In this document: positions 6,603 to 13,858 of the stretch, piece after piece
Layout of the letters: each line of letters starts with the position of its first letter
Position numbering within the stretch: position 1 is the first letter of the stretch
Assembly (NCBI RefSeq): GCF_039912695.1
Contig: NZ_JBDSPJ010000007.1
Coordinates: 1 to 17,154, forward strand
From: Pseudolysinimonas_A sp039912695
GTDB taxonomy: Bacteria; Actinomycetota; Actinomycetes; Actinomycetales; Microbacteriaceae
DNA: 17,154 nt
Reading direction: 5' to 3'
Made by a program: the position numbers and the translations under genes
Notes under the pieces: generated by a model
The model's database searches: none
What the model was told of the DNA's origin: nothing
The model's input: only the letters and a program-made list of their open reading frames with translations

Positions 6603-7675
6603 CGATCTTCTTAGGTCTGATCACCCCGCTGATTGCGTACGCAGTGATCACGCTGCTGCACGTCGTCATCCCTGCCCGACGTCGCCCGGGCTACGTCCGG
6701 AGCGACGCGACGGGGGAGGTGCTGAACTACCGGATCAATGGCCGATACGTGCTTGCAGCGAGCATCATCCTGTGGTTCCTGCTCGGGTACTTCAATCTCG
6801 TTCCGTACACCTGGCTCTACGAAACCCGGTGGTTGGGTCTCATCGGCGCGTGCGTGATCGGGCTCGTGTTCTCGCTCGTGATCGTGCTGAGGTATCCGTC
6901 GACCGGAAAGCCGTTCCTGGCGGACCTGTGGTTCGGCAGGTCGAAAGACGTACAGATCAGCAACGGCTTCGTGGATGCCAAGGTGTGGTTGTACCTCGTC
7001 GGCGCTGTCCTGCTGCAGCTGAACGTGCTGTCGTTCGCGGCTTTCCACCTCGCGAATGTGTCGAGCATCAACCCCGGATTTCTCCTCGGCTGCGGGATGT
7101 TGACCTGGTTCTGCTGCGAGTACCTGATCTTCGAACGCATCCATCTGTGGACGTACGACTTCATCGCGGAGCGCGTCGGCTTCAAGCTCGGATTCGGGTG
7201 CTTGGCGTTCTACCCGTACTTCTATTCCGTCGCGCTCTGGTTCACCGCCGACCTGCCGAATCCCGGCCTCCCGGTCTGGGTGACGATCCTGTTCGGTGTG
7301 CTCTTCCTCGGCGGTTGGGTACTCACGCGCGGGGCGAACATGCAGAAGTTCTTCTTCAAGACGGCGCCCGGTCGCAGGTTCTTGTGGATCACGCCGCAAG
7401 CAATCACCGACGGCAAGAACAGCCTGCTAGTCAACGGCTTCTGGGGCGTCAGTCGGCACATCAACTACCTGGGGGAGATCATCCAGGCGGTCGCGATTGC
7501 CCTTGCCGCCGGCTACTTCGGGATCTGGATGGTGTGGCTGTATCCGCTGTACTACATCGCTCTGTTCGTCAGTCGCCAAGCCGACGACGACAAGCTGTGC
7601 CGCGCGAAGTACGGCGACTTGTGGGACGAATACACCGCGAGGGTGAAGTACAAGATCGTCCCTCGCCTGTATTGA
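6599..7675 (+). CDS. ERG4/ERG24-family (sterol reductase-like) membrane protein
   Basis: The 358-residue polytopic membrane protein has family-specific motifs along its length: NYRINGRYVL (43-52), FERIHLWTYDFIAERVGF followed by GCLAFYPYFYS (178-210), GFWGVSRHINYLGEI (280-294), and a C-terminal CRAKYGDLWDEYTARVKYKIVPRLY region (334-358). These match the signatures of eukaryotic C-14 and C-24(28) sterol reductases and of DHCR7/lamin-B-receptor-like proteins, including the NADPH-binding RHxNYxGE segment. The known reaction is NADPH-dependent reduction of a sterol double bond. Most actinobacteria make no sterols, so the substrate here may be an acquired steroid, a hopanoid/carotenoid-type lipid or another polyprenoid. 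The gene is coupled to the upstream SDR by a 4-base overlap. The broader isoprenylcysteine methyltransferase-like superfamily is a less likely alternative. Confidence 0.85.
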   Translation: MTIFLGLITPLIAYAVITLLHVVIPARRRPGYVRSDATGEVLNYRINGRYVLAASIILWFLLGYFNLVPYTWLYETRWLGLIGACVIGLVFSLVIVLRYPSTGKPFLADLWFGRSKDVQISNGFVDAKVWLYLVGAVLLQLNVLSFAAFHLANVSSINPGFLLGCGMLTWFCCEYLIFERIHLWTYDFIAERVGFKLGFGCLAFYPYFYSVALWFTADLPNPGLPVWVTILFGVLFLGGWVLTRGANMQKFFFKTAPGRRFLWITPQAITDGKNSLLVNGFWGVSRHINYLGEIIQAVAIALAAGYFGIWMVWLYPLYYIALFVSRQADDDKLCRAKYGDLWDEYTARVKYKIVPRLY

Positions 7676-7792
7676 CCAGGCAGGTCGAATCCTCAACGTT
7701 GGGAGCTTTGTTGGGACTCCGAACCCGGCTGCATCACGATCACCGCTAGGTCGCACCCGGCGTCGCCAGCGACGGCAAGCGGGGCGTCGCAT

Positions 7793-7798
7793 TACCCT
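7793..7798 (+). promoter_or_regulatory. Candidate -10 box TACCCT of the lipoprotein/LtrA operon
   Basis: TACCCT (TANNNT) would place the transcription start near 7805, upstream of GAAGGGAG (7808-7815) and the ATG at 7820. This excludes the alternative in-frame GTG at 7799 as start. No clear -35 is visible. Confidence 0.3.
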
Positions 7799-7819
7799 GT
7801 GACCGACGAAGGGAGTGCG

Positions 7820-8407
7820 ATGGGCAACGAACTCAAGTTTGATGCGGATACGGTCGATCGCATATCTGCCGCTGGGCCGGGCGGATCCGGTCGCGCTCGA
7901 TTGATTCGCGCGGCGCTTACGGTCCTCACCATCGTCGGCCTCTCCGGATGCGCGCCAGCACATGACCAAGCGCCCCGTATGCAGTACGCGGAAGCCGAGG
8001 CCGAACTTGCCGATCTGCTCACCGCAATTGCCGCGACGGTACCGGGAGAGTGGAAAATCACGGACGCGGGCGCCCGGTCCTGCGCCCTCCAAGGGAGCAC
8101 AGGGGCGCAGGTCACCAAGCTTCGGCTCGGGCCCGGGGTGACCGACGGGCAGCAGGAGGCCACAGCGGCGGTGATCGAGAAACTGCTGATCGACGCGGGC
8201 TTCCCCCCGGTCAGACGAGATCGCACACCGACCGGCGCCCCGGTCGTTATCGAGCTCAACTACCCGGGCGAGGGCGCCGACGACACGGGGTTCTACGTCT
8301 CCGTGCAGATCGGTACGGCGGGAACGACCGCCCTGGGGCAATCGCGCTGCGGAGAGGGTGACGCGAATCAGATCAACGAAGACCGCCGCGCATCTGAGGA
8401 AGGTTAA
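7820..8407 (+). CDS. Putative lipoprotein of unknown function, LtrA partner
   Basis: The 195-residue protein starts at the ATG at 7820, chosen for the near-perfect GAAGGGAG just upstream. A hydrophobic segment (residues 28-43, LIRAALTVLTIVGLSG) ends in a lipobox with Cys44, then a mature domain with CAL...VTKLRLGPG, IEKLLIDAGFPPVRRDR and a second half rich in beta strands. This resembles small actinobacterial Lpp-type lipoproteins, but I cannot assign a family. The polar stretch of about 27 residues before the hydrophobic segment is long for a lipoprotein; a TTG at 7901 would give a classic short signal (MIRAALTVLTIVGLSGC), but without a comparable ribosome binding site. The gene lies 3 bases upstream of the LtrA-family gene and is probably co-transcribed with it. 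Confidence 0.75.
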   Translation: MGNELKFDADTVDRISAAGPGGSGRARLIRAALTVLTIVGLSGCAPAHDQAPRMQYAEAEAELADLLTAIAATVPGEWKITDAGARSCALQGSTGAQVTKLRLGPGVTDGQQEATAAVIEKLLIDAGFPPVRRDRTPTGAPVVIELNYPGEGADDTGFYVSVQIGTAGTTALGQSRCGEGDANQINEDRRASEEG

Positions 8408-8410
8408 GCG

Positions 8411-9571
8411 GTGACGGCTGAAGCGCAACCGAGTCGTCGAGCTCACTGGCTTGAACTCTTTTTCGATTTGGTGATGGTCGTCTACATCGGCCAGGTCGCA
8501 CATTTTCTTCACGGCGACCCCTCGTGGATGACCGCCGTGGCGTTTTTTGCGTTTCTTGCCACCGCTTGGTGGGCATGGGTAAACGCGACCCTCACCATGA
8601 ACTTGTTCGGCGTTCGCATCACGCCGTCGGTCTGGATTGTCGTCACGGTTGCTATGGTGGCGCTCGGCCTGATGGCGGTTGCGGTGCCCGGCGCACTGGG
8701 CGACCGGGCCGCGGCATTCGCACTGGGCAACGCCGCCATCCGAGTTGTGTGGGTAGTCCCGTGGTTGATGAGTCGACGGGCGAGCGGCCAACCCTGGTGG
8801 CAACCGATGCTCTACAGCGTCCTACCCGCCTCGCTCTGGATCGTCTCGATCGGGGTCAGCACGCCCTGGCAGTACATTTTTTGGGCAGTCGCTGTCGCTA
8901 TCGAGATCACCCTTCTGAACTTCCTCGGACGGCAACGCAACTGGCTCAGTGAGAACCTCAACGTCGAGCACTTGGCCGAGCGGGTTGGCTTGCTCCTCGT
9001 CATCGTCTTCGGCGAGTCGATTCTGACGATCATCTCCGAGCTCGATGCGCACTGGACGGCGACCTCGGGTCTGGCTGCCTTCCTCAGTTTCACAGCCGTC
9101 TCGATGCTCGCTTGGATCTACTTCGGGCGCGCCAGCTCGGCAGCGACGCGTGGCCTGCAACGACTTCAGTTACGCCGCAGCATTGGAGGAATCCGCGACA
9201 CGGTGATGTACCTGCCTTTTCTGATGGTGGCTGGCGTCACCCTGTTCGCGTCCGCGTTGGGCACCGCCGTCGCCGACGCGGGTCACCACCTTCCGCAGGG
9301 TGCGGCGGTGTGCCTGGGCGCCGGAATCAGCCTGTTCTTCCTGGCGAGTGTGGCGGAGGCAATTCGATTCGGTGCGGCTCTTCGCGATGCCCTAATTTGG
9401 GCGCCAGCGGGAATCGTGCTGCCGTGGGCGCTTGTTCCTCTCGCGGCCTATGTGCCTTCCGAAGCCGCTGTCGCTGCAACCGTCGGCATCGTCGCAGTTC
9501 TTGTGACGCTTACCGAGGTCAATGCACGACGCATGCGGACGCGGGAGGACAGCGCAATGGCTGACAAGTAG
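8411..9571 (+). CDS. Low temperature requirement protein A (LtrA) family membrane protein
   Basis: The 386-residue protein has roughly ten or more membrane segments. The family hallmarks are both present: an N-terminal HWLELFFDLVMVVYIGQVAHFL segment (residues 12-33) and the central EHLAERVGLLLVIVFGESIL motif (near 184-203). LtrA was named from a Listeria mutant unable to grow in the cold; its biochemical role is not established. The GTG start at 8411 is preceded by AGGAAGG (8397-8403) with 7-base spacing, and the gene begins 3 bases after the lipoprotein stop. A 458-codon minus-strand frame covering this gene is a GC-bias shadow. Confidence 0.88.
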   Translation: MTAEAQPSRRAHWLELFFDLVMVVYIGQVAHFLHGDPSWMTAVAFFAFLATAWWAWVNATLTMNLFGVRITPSVWIVVTVAMVALGLMAVAVPGALGDRAAAFALGNAAIRVVWVVPWLMSRRASGQPWWQPMLYSVLPASLWIVSIGVSTPWQYIFWAVAVAIEITLLNFLGRQRNWLSENLNVEHLAERVGLLLVIVFGESILTIISELDAHWTATSGLAAFLSFTAVSMLAWIYFGRASSAATRGLQRLQLRRSIGGIRDTVMYLPFLMVAGVTLFASALGTAVADAGHHLPQGAAVCLGAGISLFFLASVAEAIRFGAALRDALIWAPAGIVLPWALVPLAAYVPSEAAVAATVGIVAVLVTLTEVNARRMRTREDSAMADK

Positions 9572-9583
9572 GAACGGGCTCTG

Positions 9584-9598
9584 ATCGGGAAATCCGAT
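9584..9598 (+). terminator. Weak hairpin after the LtrA gene
   Basis: ATCGG (9584-9588) and CCGAT (9594-9598) form a short stem with a GAAAT loop, followed by TTTC. It lies 12 bases after the LtrA stop and before the GntR promoter. The stem is only 5 bp. Confidence 0.25.
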
Positions 9599-9635
9599 TT
9601 CGAACTAGTCCGCCCGCAGAACGGTGTGCTCGGTC

Positions 9636-9664
9636 TTGCGCTTGCTCTCGGCTCGAGGTACTGT
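9636..9664 (+). promoter_or_regulatory. Promoter of the GntR/ABC operon
   Basis: TTGCGC (9636-9641) and TACTGT (9659-9664) are separated by 17 bases, an ideal spacing. The -10 box forms the left arm of the dyad at 9659-9684, so the promoter would be directly occluded by a bound repressor. Confidence 0.45.
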
Positions 9665-9684
9665 ACTTATGTACATATACAGTA
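9659..9684. promoter_or_regulatory. 26-bp imperfect dyad, probable GntR autoregulatory operator
   Basis: TACTGTA (9659-9665) and TACAGTA (9678-9684) are exact inverted arms, with a further TGTACA palindrome at 9670-9675 at the centre. The element is strikingly AT-rich for this genome, overlaps the -10 box and ends at the AGGAG ribosome binding site of the GntR gene 11 bases before its ATG. YtrA-type GntR regulators usually repress their own operon through such a site. Confidence 0.6.
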
Positions 9685-9694
9685 GGAGCGCCGG

Positions 9695-10069
9695 ATGCAG
9701 ATCGTCTTGTCGTCGAGTTCCGGCGTGCCGATCTACGAACAGATCAAGTCGCAGGTCCGGTCCGCGATCTACGGCGGTGATCTTGGAGTGGGGGAGCAGC
9801 TGCCCTCACTCAGGCAACTGGCCGCCGACCTTCGCGTCAGCTTGATCACGGTCACTCGTGCCTACAACGACCTCGTCGCGGAACGGGTGGTCATCAACGA
9901 GCACGGTCGCGGCTTTGTTGTCGTCGCCGTCGATCCGGAGAGCGCTCGTGCTGCGCTCGGCGCTCGTCTCGACTCCGCTATCACGGAACTTGCCGCCGCG
10001 GCGCGCGGCGCCCGAATCAGCCGGACTGACCTGAACATCCTTCTGGATGAGAAATGGAGCAAGGTATGA
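9695..10069 (+). CDS. GntR-family regulator, YtrA subfamily
   Basis: The 124-residue protein is the short form typical of YtrA-type GntR regulators. An N-terminal winged helix-turn-helix runs from PIYEQIKSQVRSAIYGGDL through SLRQLAADLRVSLITVTRAY to EHGRGFVVV (about residues 12-80), followed by a short helical dimerisation tail and no large effector domain. The ATG at 9695 follows AGGAG at 6-base spacing. It is the first gene of an operon with an ABC ATPase and a permease, overlapping the ATPase start by ATGA. It probably represses the operon through the dyad over its promoter. In relatives such operons respond to cell-envelope antibiotics or stress; the inducer here is unknown. Confidence 0.9.
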   Translation: MQIVLSSSSGVPIYEQIKSQVRSAIYGGDLGVGEQLPSLRQLAADLRVSLITVTRAYNDLVAERVVINEHGRGFVVVAVDPESARAALGARLDSAITELAAAARGARISRTDLNILLDEKWSKV

Positions 10070-10935
10070 CCGACTCAGCGGTGAAAGTAACCGGTCTCGC
10101 TCGGACGCAGGGGGCTTTCCACCTCGGCCCGCTCGACTTCGAGCTCCCTACCGGCCTCGTCATGGGATTCGTCGGACCCAACGGATCCGGCAAGACCACC
10201 ACGATCAAAACTCTGCTCGGAATGGTTCGGCCCGACTCGGGCCACGTCCAACTCTTCGACGAAATGGAGCCCGGTGATGCATCGACCAAGGATCGCATCG
10301 GCGTTGTTCTCGATCACCTCTTCGTCACGCCCGAATGGAAGGTCGAAAGCCTGACGCGTCGGCTCGGACCCTTCTTCTCAAGTTGGGACCCTGCTGCCTT
10401 CCACGGCTACCTCGACCGTTTCGGGATCGGCCGGGAGGCTCAGATCGGGACTCTGTCCCGGGGTGAAGGCGTCAAGCTCTCCCTGTCAATGGCGCTCGCA
10501 CATCATCCGGAGCTCCTGATTCTTGATGAGCCGACCAGCGGACTCGACCCGGTGTCGCGGGTAGATCTCGTCGATATCCTCCGTGAGTTCATGGTCGACC
10601 CGAAGCACAGCATCCTGTTCTCGACGCACATCACCACCGACCTGGACAACCTGGCCGATCTGATCCTGGTCATTGACGATGGCCGCATCGAATACGCGGG
10701 CACCCTTGACGGTCTGCGAGAAGACTTCGCGATGGTGCACGGTACGGAGCAACTCAGCCGCGCGGCGGCCGACAGCGTCATGGGGCTCCGCCGCACCGGC
10801 GGTCGGTTCGACGGGCTCATCCGATCGGATGCCACGCCGCTCTTCGGCCCATCGACAGTGATCGACGACGCCACCACTGACGATGTGATTGTCCATCTCG
10901 CCCGCCGTGGCGCCACGCAACAGGAGAGCTCATGA
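10066..10935 (+). CDS. ABC transporter ATP-binding protein (YtrB-like)
   Basis: The 289-residue protein contains one nucleotide-binding domain: Walker A GPNGSGKT (37-44), an atypical signature LSRGEGVK (130-137), Walker B LLILDEP (150-156) and the H-loop His188 in STH. The usual Q-loop glutamine is not evident; the segment reads VVLDHLFVTPEW. This divergence is common in BcrA/YtrB-like exporters. A C-terminal extension of about 80 residues follows the domain. I chose the ATG at 10066, which overlaps the GntR stop as ATGA and has GGAG 6 bases upstream; an ATG at 10054 would add four residues. Its stop overlaps the permease start (ATGA at 10932-10935). Cytosolic ATPase partner of the downstream permease. 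Confidence 0.92.
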   Translation: MTDSAVKVTGLARTQGAFHLGPLDFELPTGLVMGFVGPNGSGKTTTIKTLLGMVRPDSGHVQLFDEMEPGDASTKDRIGVVLDHLFVTPEWKVESLTRRLGPFFSSWDPAAFHGYLDRFGIGREAQIGTLSRGEGVKLSLSMALAHHPELLILDEPTSGLDPVSRVDLVDILREFMVDPKHSILFSTHITTDLDNLADLILVIDDGRIEYAGTLDGLREDFAMVHGTEQLSRAAADSVMGLRRTGGRFDGLIRSDATPLFGPSTVIDDATTDDVIVHLARRGATQQESS

Positions 10936-11579
10936 TCGGCACCTTCGCTCGTTTCGATATCGTCAACTTCGCCACGCCCGTGAGGCGGGTCGCACCCGCC
11001 CTATTGCTCGTCGTGGCTACAGCGGTCGCGACACCCTTGCCCGTATTCGCCATCGGTACCGCAGCTATCGTCATGAGTTTGCTCGCGGCGAACCCGTTCG
11101 CCGCCGACGAACGTAGCCACCTCGACACTCTGTACGCCACCCTGCCGATTAACCGCCGGAACGTCGTGCTGGGGCGCTACCTCGCACTTGTGCTGGCGTA
11201 CCTCGCGGCGGCACTGATTGCAACCATCGCGGCGATCATCATCACCCTGGGCGGGGGCCACTCCGTCGACGTCCTGGCCTTTGCCGCCGCCAATGTCGCA
11301 GCGTTCCTGGTGTTCGCGGTCTCCGTGGCTGTGCAGTTGCCGTTCTTCTTCAGTGTGGGCGCCACTCGTGCGCGACCGATGATATTCATTCCCGCCGTGG
11401 TATTTGGCGGAGGAGCGGCACTGGCATCACAAACGGGACTCTTGTCCCGAATTGACTTCGCGACAGCTATCTCCGCGAACCTGGGGATCGTGTCGGCGGC
11501 CGTGGTTGTGATCGCCGTCGCTGCACTCCTCGGGTCGATCGCGATCTCTACTGTTCGCTACAACCGGCGCGCGCTGTAA
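10932..11579 (+). CDS. ABC-2 type transporter permease
   Basis: The 215-residue protein has about six hydrophobic segments and the ABC-2 family sequence ADERSHLDTLYATLPINR followed by the next membrane helix (residues ~57-80), a linker characteristic of bacitracin/YtrC-like ABC-2 permeases. The gene starts within the ATGA overlap with the ATPase gene, so the pair is co-translated. With one small permease the transporter would be a homodimer of this subunit with two ATPase subunits, unless another subunit is encoded elsewhere. The substrate is not predictable from the sequence; envelope-active peptides or lipid-linked compounds are typical for the family. Confidence 0.85.
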   Translation: MIGTFARFDIVNFATPVRRVAPALLLVVATAVATPLPVFAIGTAAIVMSLLAANPFAADERSHLDTLYATLPINRRNVVLGRYLALVLAYLAAALIATIAAIIITLGGGHSVDVLAFAAANVAAFLVFAVSVAVQLPFFFSVGATRARPMIFIPAVVFGGGAALASQTGLLSRIDFATAISANLGIVSAAVVVIAVAALLGSIAISTVRYNRRAL

Positions 11580-11624
11580 GAGATCGGATTGACCTACGGG
11601 CTTGCCACAGGCATCGGTCGAAGT

Positions 11625-11643
11625 CACTTCTTCGGGTGAAGTG
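11625..11643 (+). terminator. Hairpin downstream of the ABC operon, overlapping repeat copy 1
   Basis: CACTTC (11625-11630) and GAAGTG (11638-11643) form a 6-bp stem with a 7-base loop. It lies 45 bases after the permease stop and overlaps the left edge of the repeat at 11635. No T-tract follows directly. It may be a bidirectional terminator between the ABC operon and the minus-strand remnant. Confidence 0.3.
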
Positions 11644-11659
11644 GGCTATCCGTTTTCTG
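11635..11659 (+). repeat. Interspersed palindromic repeat, copy 1 of 4
   Basis: This copy contains GCTATCCGTTTTC (11645-11657), identical to copy 2 over 13 bases, and begins GGTGA like all the others; it matches copy 2 at 19 of 25 positions by hand alignment. It lies between the ABC permease (plus strand) and the flavin-oxidoreductase remnant (minus strand, stop at 11664-11666), at the left border of the NAD(P)-reductase/LysR module. Confidence 0.6.
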
Positions 11660-11663
11660 CCTA

Positions 11664-11853
11664 TTACGGGGCGACGTTGAAGTTGTCACGGAATACGTTG
11701 TCGCGGTCGTACTGGGTCTTGAGTTTTCGAAAAGTGTGGTGTCAGGTCCCGCCATGCGTCGTCGAGCGCGCCGGGCCGACCGAACGCCGCAATGGAGCGA
11801 TCGATGAGTAAACCCACGTGGGAGTGCTCCAGAAACTCCTCCCGGTTGTTTGC
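11664..11853 (-). pseudogene. Frameshifted C-terminal remnant of a flavin (BBE-type) oxidoreductase-like gene
   Basis: Read on the minus strand from 11853, the codons give ANNREEFLEHSHVGLLIDRS, continue through GALDDAWRDLTPHF, and then, after a one-base shift at the A run 11730-11733, KLKTQYDRDNVFRDNFNVAP and a TAA at 11664. The YDxxNxFRxNxN ending is characteristic of the BBE (berberine bridge enzyme-like) C-terminus of FAD-linked oxidases. There is no start codon: the fragment begins directly after the TGA of the neighbouring NAD(P)-reductase gene (11854-11856). It looks like the tail of a lost gene whose 5' part was removed when that gene came to lie here. The family call is moderately sure; the frameshift could be a sequencing error, but the missing 5' part cannot. 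Confidence 0.6.
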
Positions 11854-12759
11854 TCAGTGGGTGAAGTAGTGGCCCTGTTCGATGTCGGCGATGAGGCCCG
11901 GGTGTACTGGCTCCCACCCGAAACGGTCTTTGGTAAGAGTGTTAGACGCTGGGCTGTCGAGGGCGACGAGGGGTGCCAGGGGGCCGAAGTGGGCGGCGGC
12001 CTCGTCGGGGGAGATGCTGACGACCGGGAGACCGAGCCTCGGCCCGATGGCGTCTGCGATGTCGCGGAAGGGAATTCCCTGTTCGGCGACGGCGTGCAGG
12101 CGGGTGCCGCCGGCGGCGGATTCCAGCGCGAGACGAAAGAGTGTTGCCGCATCGAGGCGGTGCACGGACGGCCAGCGGTTGGACCCATCGCCCACATAGG
12201 CCGACACGCCCTTCTCGCGAGCGATGGCGATGAGCATGGAAACGAAACCCCGGACATCCCCGAGCCCGTGAACGGTTGGCGACAGAGCAACGGAGGACGA
12301 CCGCACATCGCGCTTTGCGAGAGCGAGTACCGAGGTCTCGACGGGGAGCCGTAGTGCGGTGAGTGGGCTGATGTCGGCATCGTCATTCTCTGTAAGCAGA
12401 CGCCCCGGGGTTCGACCGATGACGCCGGAGGTGACGACGAACGGTTTGCCGGTGCCCTGCAGTTCGAAGCCGATCGCTTCTACGGCGGCCAGTTCAATCC
12501 TGGCGCGCAGCGCGGAGTCGGTGGTCTCGGAGATGTGCTGGTTGGCGGCGTAGACGACACCATCCGCGTTTCGGGCGCCGGCTCGGAGACTGTCGAGATC
12601 GTTGATGTCGCCGCGGTGCACCTCGATACCCAACTCCGACAGCGTCGTAGCGGAGGAGTCGGACCGCGCAAGCCCGACGACCTGATGCCCCGCCGAAGCC
12701 AGCTCGGCGACGACAGCGGAGCCGACGTAGCCGGTTGCTCCTGCGATGAATACGCGCAT
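11854..12759 (-). CDS. NAD(P)-binding epimerase/reductase (atypical/extended SDR)
   Basis: The 301-residue protein begins MRVFIAGATGYVG, a GxxGxxG dinucleotide-binding motif at residues 7-13, and has the segment GDGSNRWPSVHRLDAATLFRLALE, which marks a well-spread bacterial group of NAD-dependent epimerase/dehydratase-like SDRs. Enzymes of this group act as reductases of uncertain substrate, often induced by oxidative or electrophile stress. The ATG at 12759 was preferred over the in-frame ATG at 12813 because the fold starts at once and an AAAGG lies about 11 bases upstream. The gene is divergent from the LysR gene, the usual layout of a LysR regulator and its target. Its stop directly abuts the flavin-oxidoreductase remnant. 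Confidence 0.88.
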   Translation of the reverse strand: MRVFIAGATGYVGSAVVAELASAGHQVVGLARSDSSATTLSELGIEVHRGDINDLDSLRAGARNADGVVYAANQHISETTDSALRARIELAAVEAIGFELQGTGKPFVVTSGVIGRTPGRLLTENDDADISPLTALRLPVETSVLALAKRDVRSSSVALSPTVHGLGDVRGFVSMLIAIAREKGVSAYVGDGSNRWPSVHRLDAATLFRLALESAAGGTRLHAVAEQGIPFRDIADAIGPRLGLPVVSISPDEAAAHFGPLAPLVALDSPASNTLTKDRFGWEPVHPGLIADIEQGHYFTH

Positions 12760-12811
12760 GTGAAAAGTGCCTTTCGGAGGTCTAGGGGCGGCTATCGGCG
12801 CCCGTGATTCC

Positions 12812-12841
12812 ACCGTACGAACAGGGCTGTCTGGCGTCCAA
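12812..12841 (-). promoter_or_regulatory. Candidate promoter of the epimerase/reductase gene
   Basis: On the minus strand TTGGAC (12836-12841) and TACGGT (12812-12817) are 18 bases apart, leaving a leader of about 45 bases before the ATG at 12759. Confidence 0.4.
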
Positions 12842-12882
12842 GATCAGATCGGTACCTGGCCATACGAAAAGTGGATGACGGA

Positions 12883-12888
12883 TACAAT
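12883..12888 (+). promoter_or_regulatory. Candidate -10 box TACAAT of the LysR gene
   Basis: TACAAT is a near-consensus -10 box placed 34 bases before the ATG at 12923. No good -35 is visible. In this 163-base divergent region I found no convincing T-N11-A LysR box. Confidence 0.35.
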
Positions 12889-12922
12889 CGATCGGAGGGC
12901 AACCGAGCGACGGGACGGCGGC

Positions 12923-13822
12923 ATGGATCTGAACCTGCGCTTCGTGAGGTTCTTCACTGTCGTGGCCCGCCAGGAGAACTTCGGGCGGGCCGCCATTCAA
13001 CTGCGGCTCGCGCAACCGACATTGAGCCGCTACATCAAGGCGCTTGAAAACGACCTGGGCGTCCAACTGCTCGAGCGGACCTCACGCGGTACGCACCTCA
13101 CCGAAGCGGGCAAAGCATTCTTGCCTCTTGCAGAAAAGCTGCTCGTCGATTCGGACCGAGCAGTGACTGAGGCGCGCGCTGTCGCGACACCACGGCAGCT
13201 CACCGTCGGCTACGTCGGTGGTCTCATCATCACTCCGGCAGTGACCCACCTCAGGAAGCACCGACCGGGCATCGAGATTCGCACCGTTCACCTGCACTGG
13301 AGCGACGCACACCATGCGCTTCTCGATCATCGTGCGGATGTCGTCGTGGCCAGAACACCACTACTGACCGAGGGTCTTCGCGTCTCAGTGCTCTACGAAG
13401 AACCCCGAGTTCTCCTGGTACCCCTCGGTCATTCGCTCGCGACGATGGCCTCCGTCGCTTTGGACGACTTCGCAGACGAGCCTCTCGTTGGCTATGAGAG
13501 GCCCGACTACGACGCCTTCTGGAGAATCAACCCTCGACCCGACGGAAGTGCCGCACCGCTAGGACCCATCTCTGATCTGAAACACGACAAGCTCGAATCC
13601 GTGGCGGAAGGTCTCGCGCTCGCTTTAGCTCCCTCAGGCCCCGGCAAGACTGCACCCCGACCTGACCTGGTCGCCATCCCGATAGACGGAATCGAATGGT
13701 CGACCGTCGTGATAGCCACGCGAGACGTTGAGCCCAACGCGCTCGTCAGGGCCTTCGAACAATCAGCGCACTCTCAACTCGCCGGAACCGGTTCCTGGCG
13801 AGCGACGACACCAACACCGTAG
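12923..13822 (+). CDS. LysR-family transcriptional regulator
   Basis: The protein is 299 residues, the standard LysR length. The N-terminal helix-turn-helix spans MDLNLRFVRFFTVVARQENF, then GRAAIQLRLAQPTLSRYIKA (1-40) and LGVQLLERTSRGTHLTEAG. The C-terminal part (about 90-290) is the two-lobed effector domain, with VGYVGGLIITPAV and DVVVARTPL. The ATG at 12923 begins exactly at the conserved N-terminus; the in-frame extension to 12767 runs into the divergent promoter region and was rejected. It likely controls the divergent epimerase/reductase gene and itself. Its stop lies 6 bases before repeat copy 2, convergent with the TetR gene. Confidence 0.92.
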   Translation: MDLNLRFVRFFTVVARQENFGRAAIQLRLAQPTLSRYIKALENDLGVQLLERTSRGTHLTEAGKAFLPLAEKLLVDSDRAVTEARAVATPRQLTVGYVGGLIITPAVTHLRKHRPGIEIRTVHLHWSDAHHALLDHRADVVVARTPLLTEGLRVSVLYEEPRVLLVPLGHSLATMASVALDDFADEPLVGYERPDYDAFWRINPRPDGSAAPLGPISDLKHDKLESVAEGLALALAPSGPGKTAPRPDLVAIPIDGIEWSTVVIATRDVEPNALVRAFEQSAHSQLAGTGSWRATTPTP

Positions 13823-13828
13823 AAGCTC

Positions 13829-13858
13829 CTACTGGTGACGACCGCTATCCGTTTTCAC
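13829..13858 (+). repeat. Interspersed palindromic repeat, copy 2 of 4
   Basis: This copy starts CTACTGGTGACGACCG and ends CCGTTTTCAC, matching copy 4 (17096-17125) at 27 of 30 positions. GTGACGACCG and CCGTTTTCAC are imperfect inverted arms around a short centre. It occupies the gap between convergent LysR and TetR genes and provides the last nine codons and the TAG stop of the TetR gene (tail VKTDSGRHQ). Confidence 0.75.

Noticed and set aside
7427..8803. 458-codon minus-strand frame across the sterol reductase end, lipoprotein and LtrA
   Set aside because: It spans three well-supported plus-strand genes and its translation shows no recognisable motif.
12767..12922. N-terminal extension of the LysR frame to 12767
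   Set aside because: It has no family similarity and would cover the divergent promoters; the LysR helix-turn-helix starts normally at the ATG at 12923.
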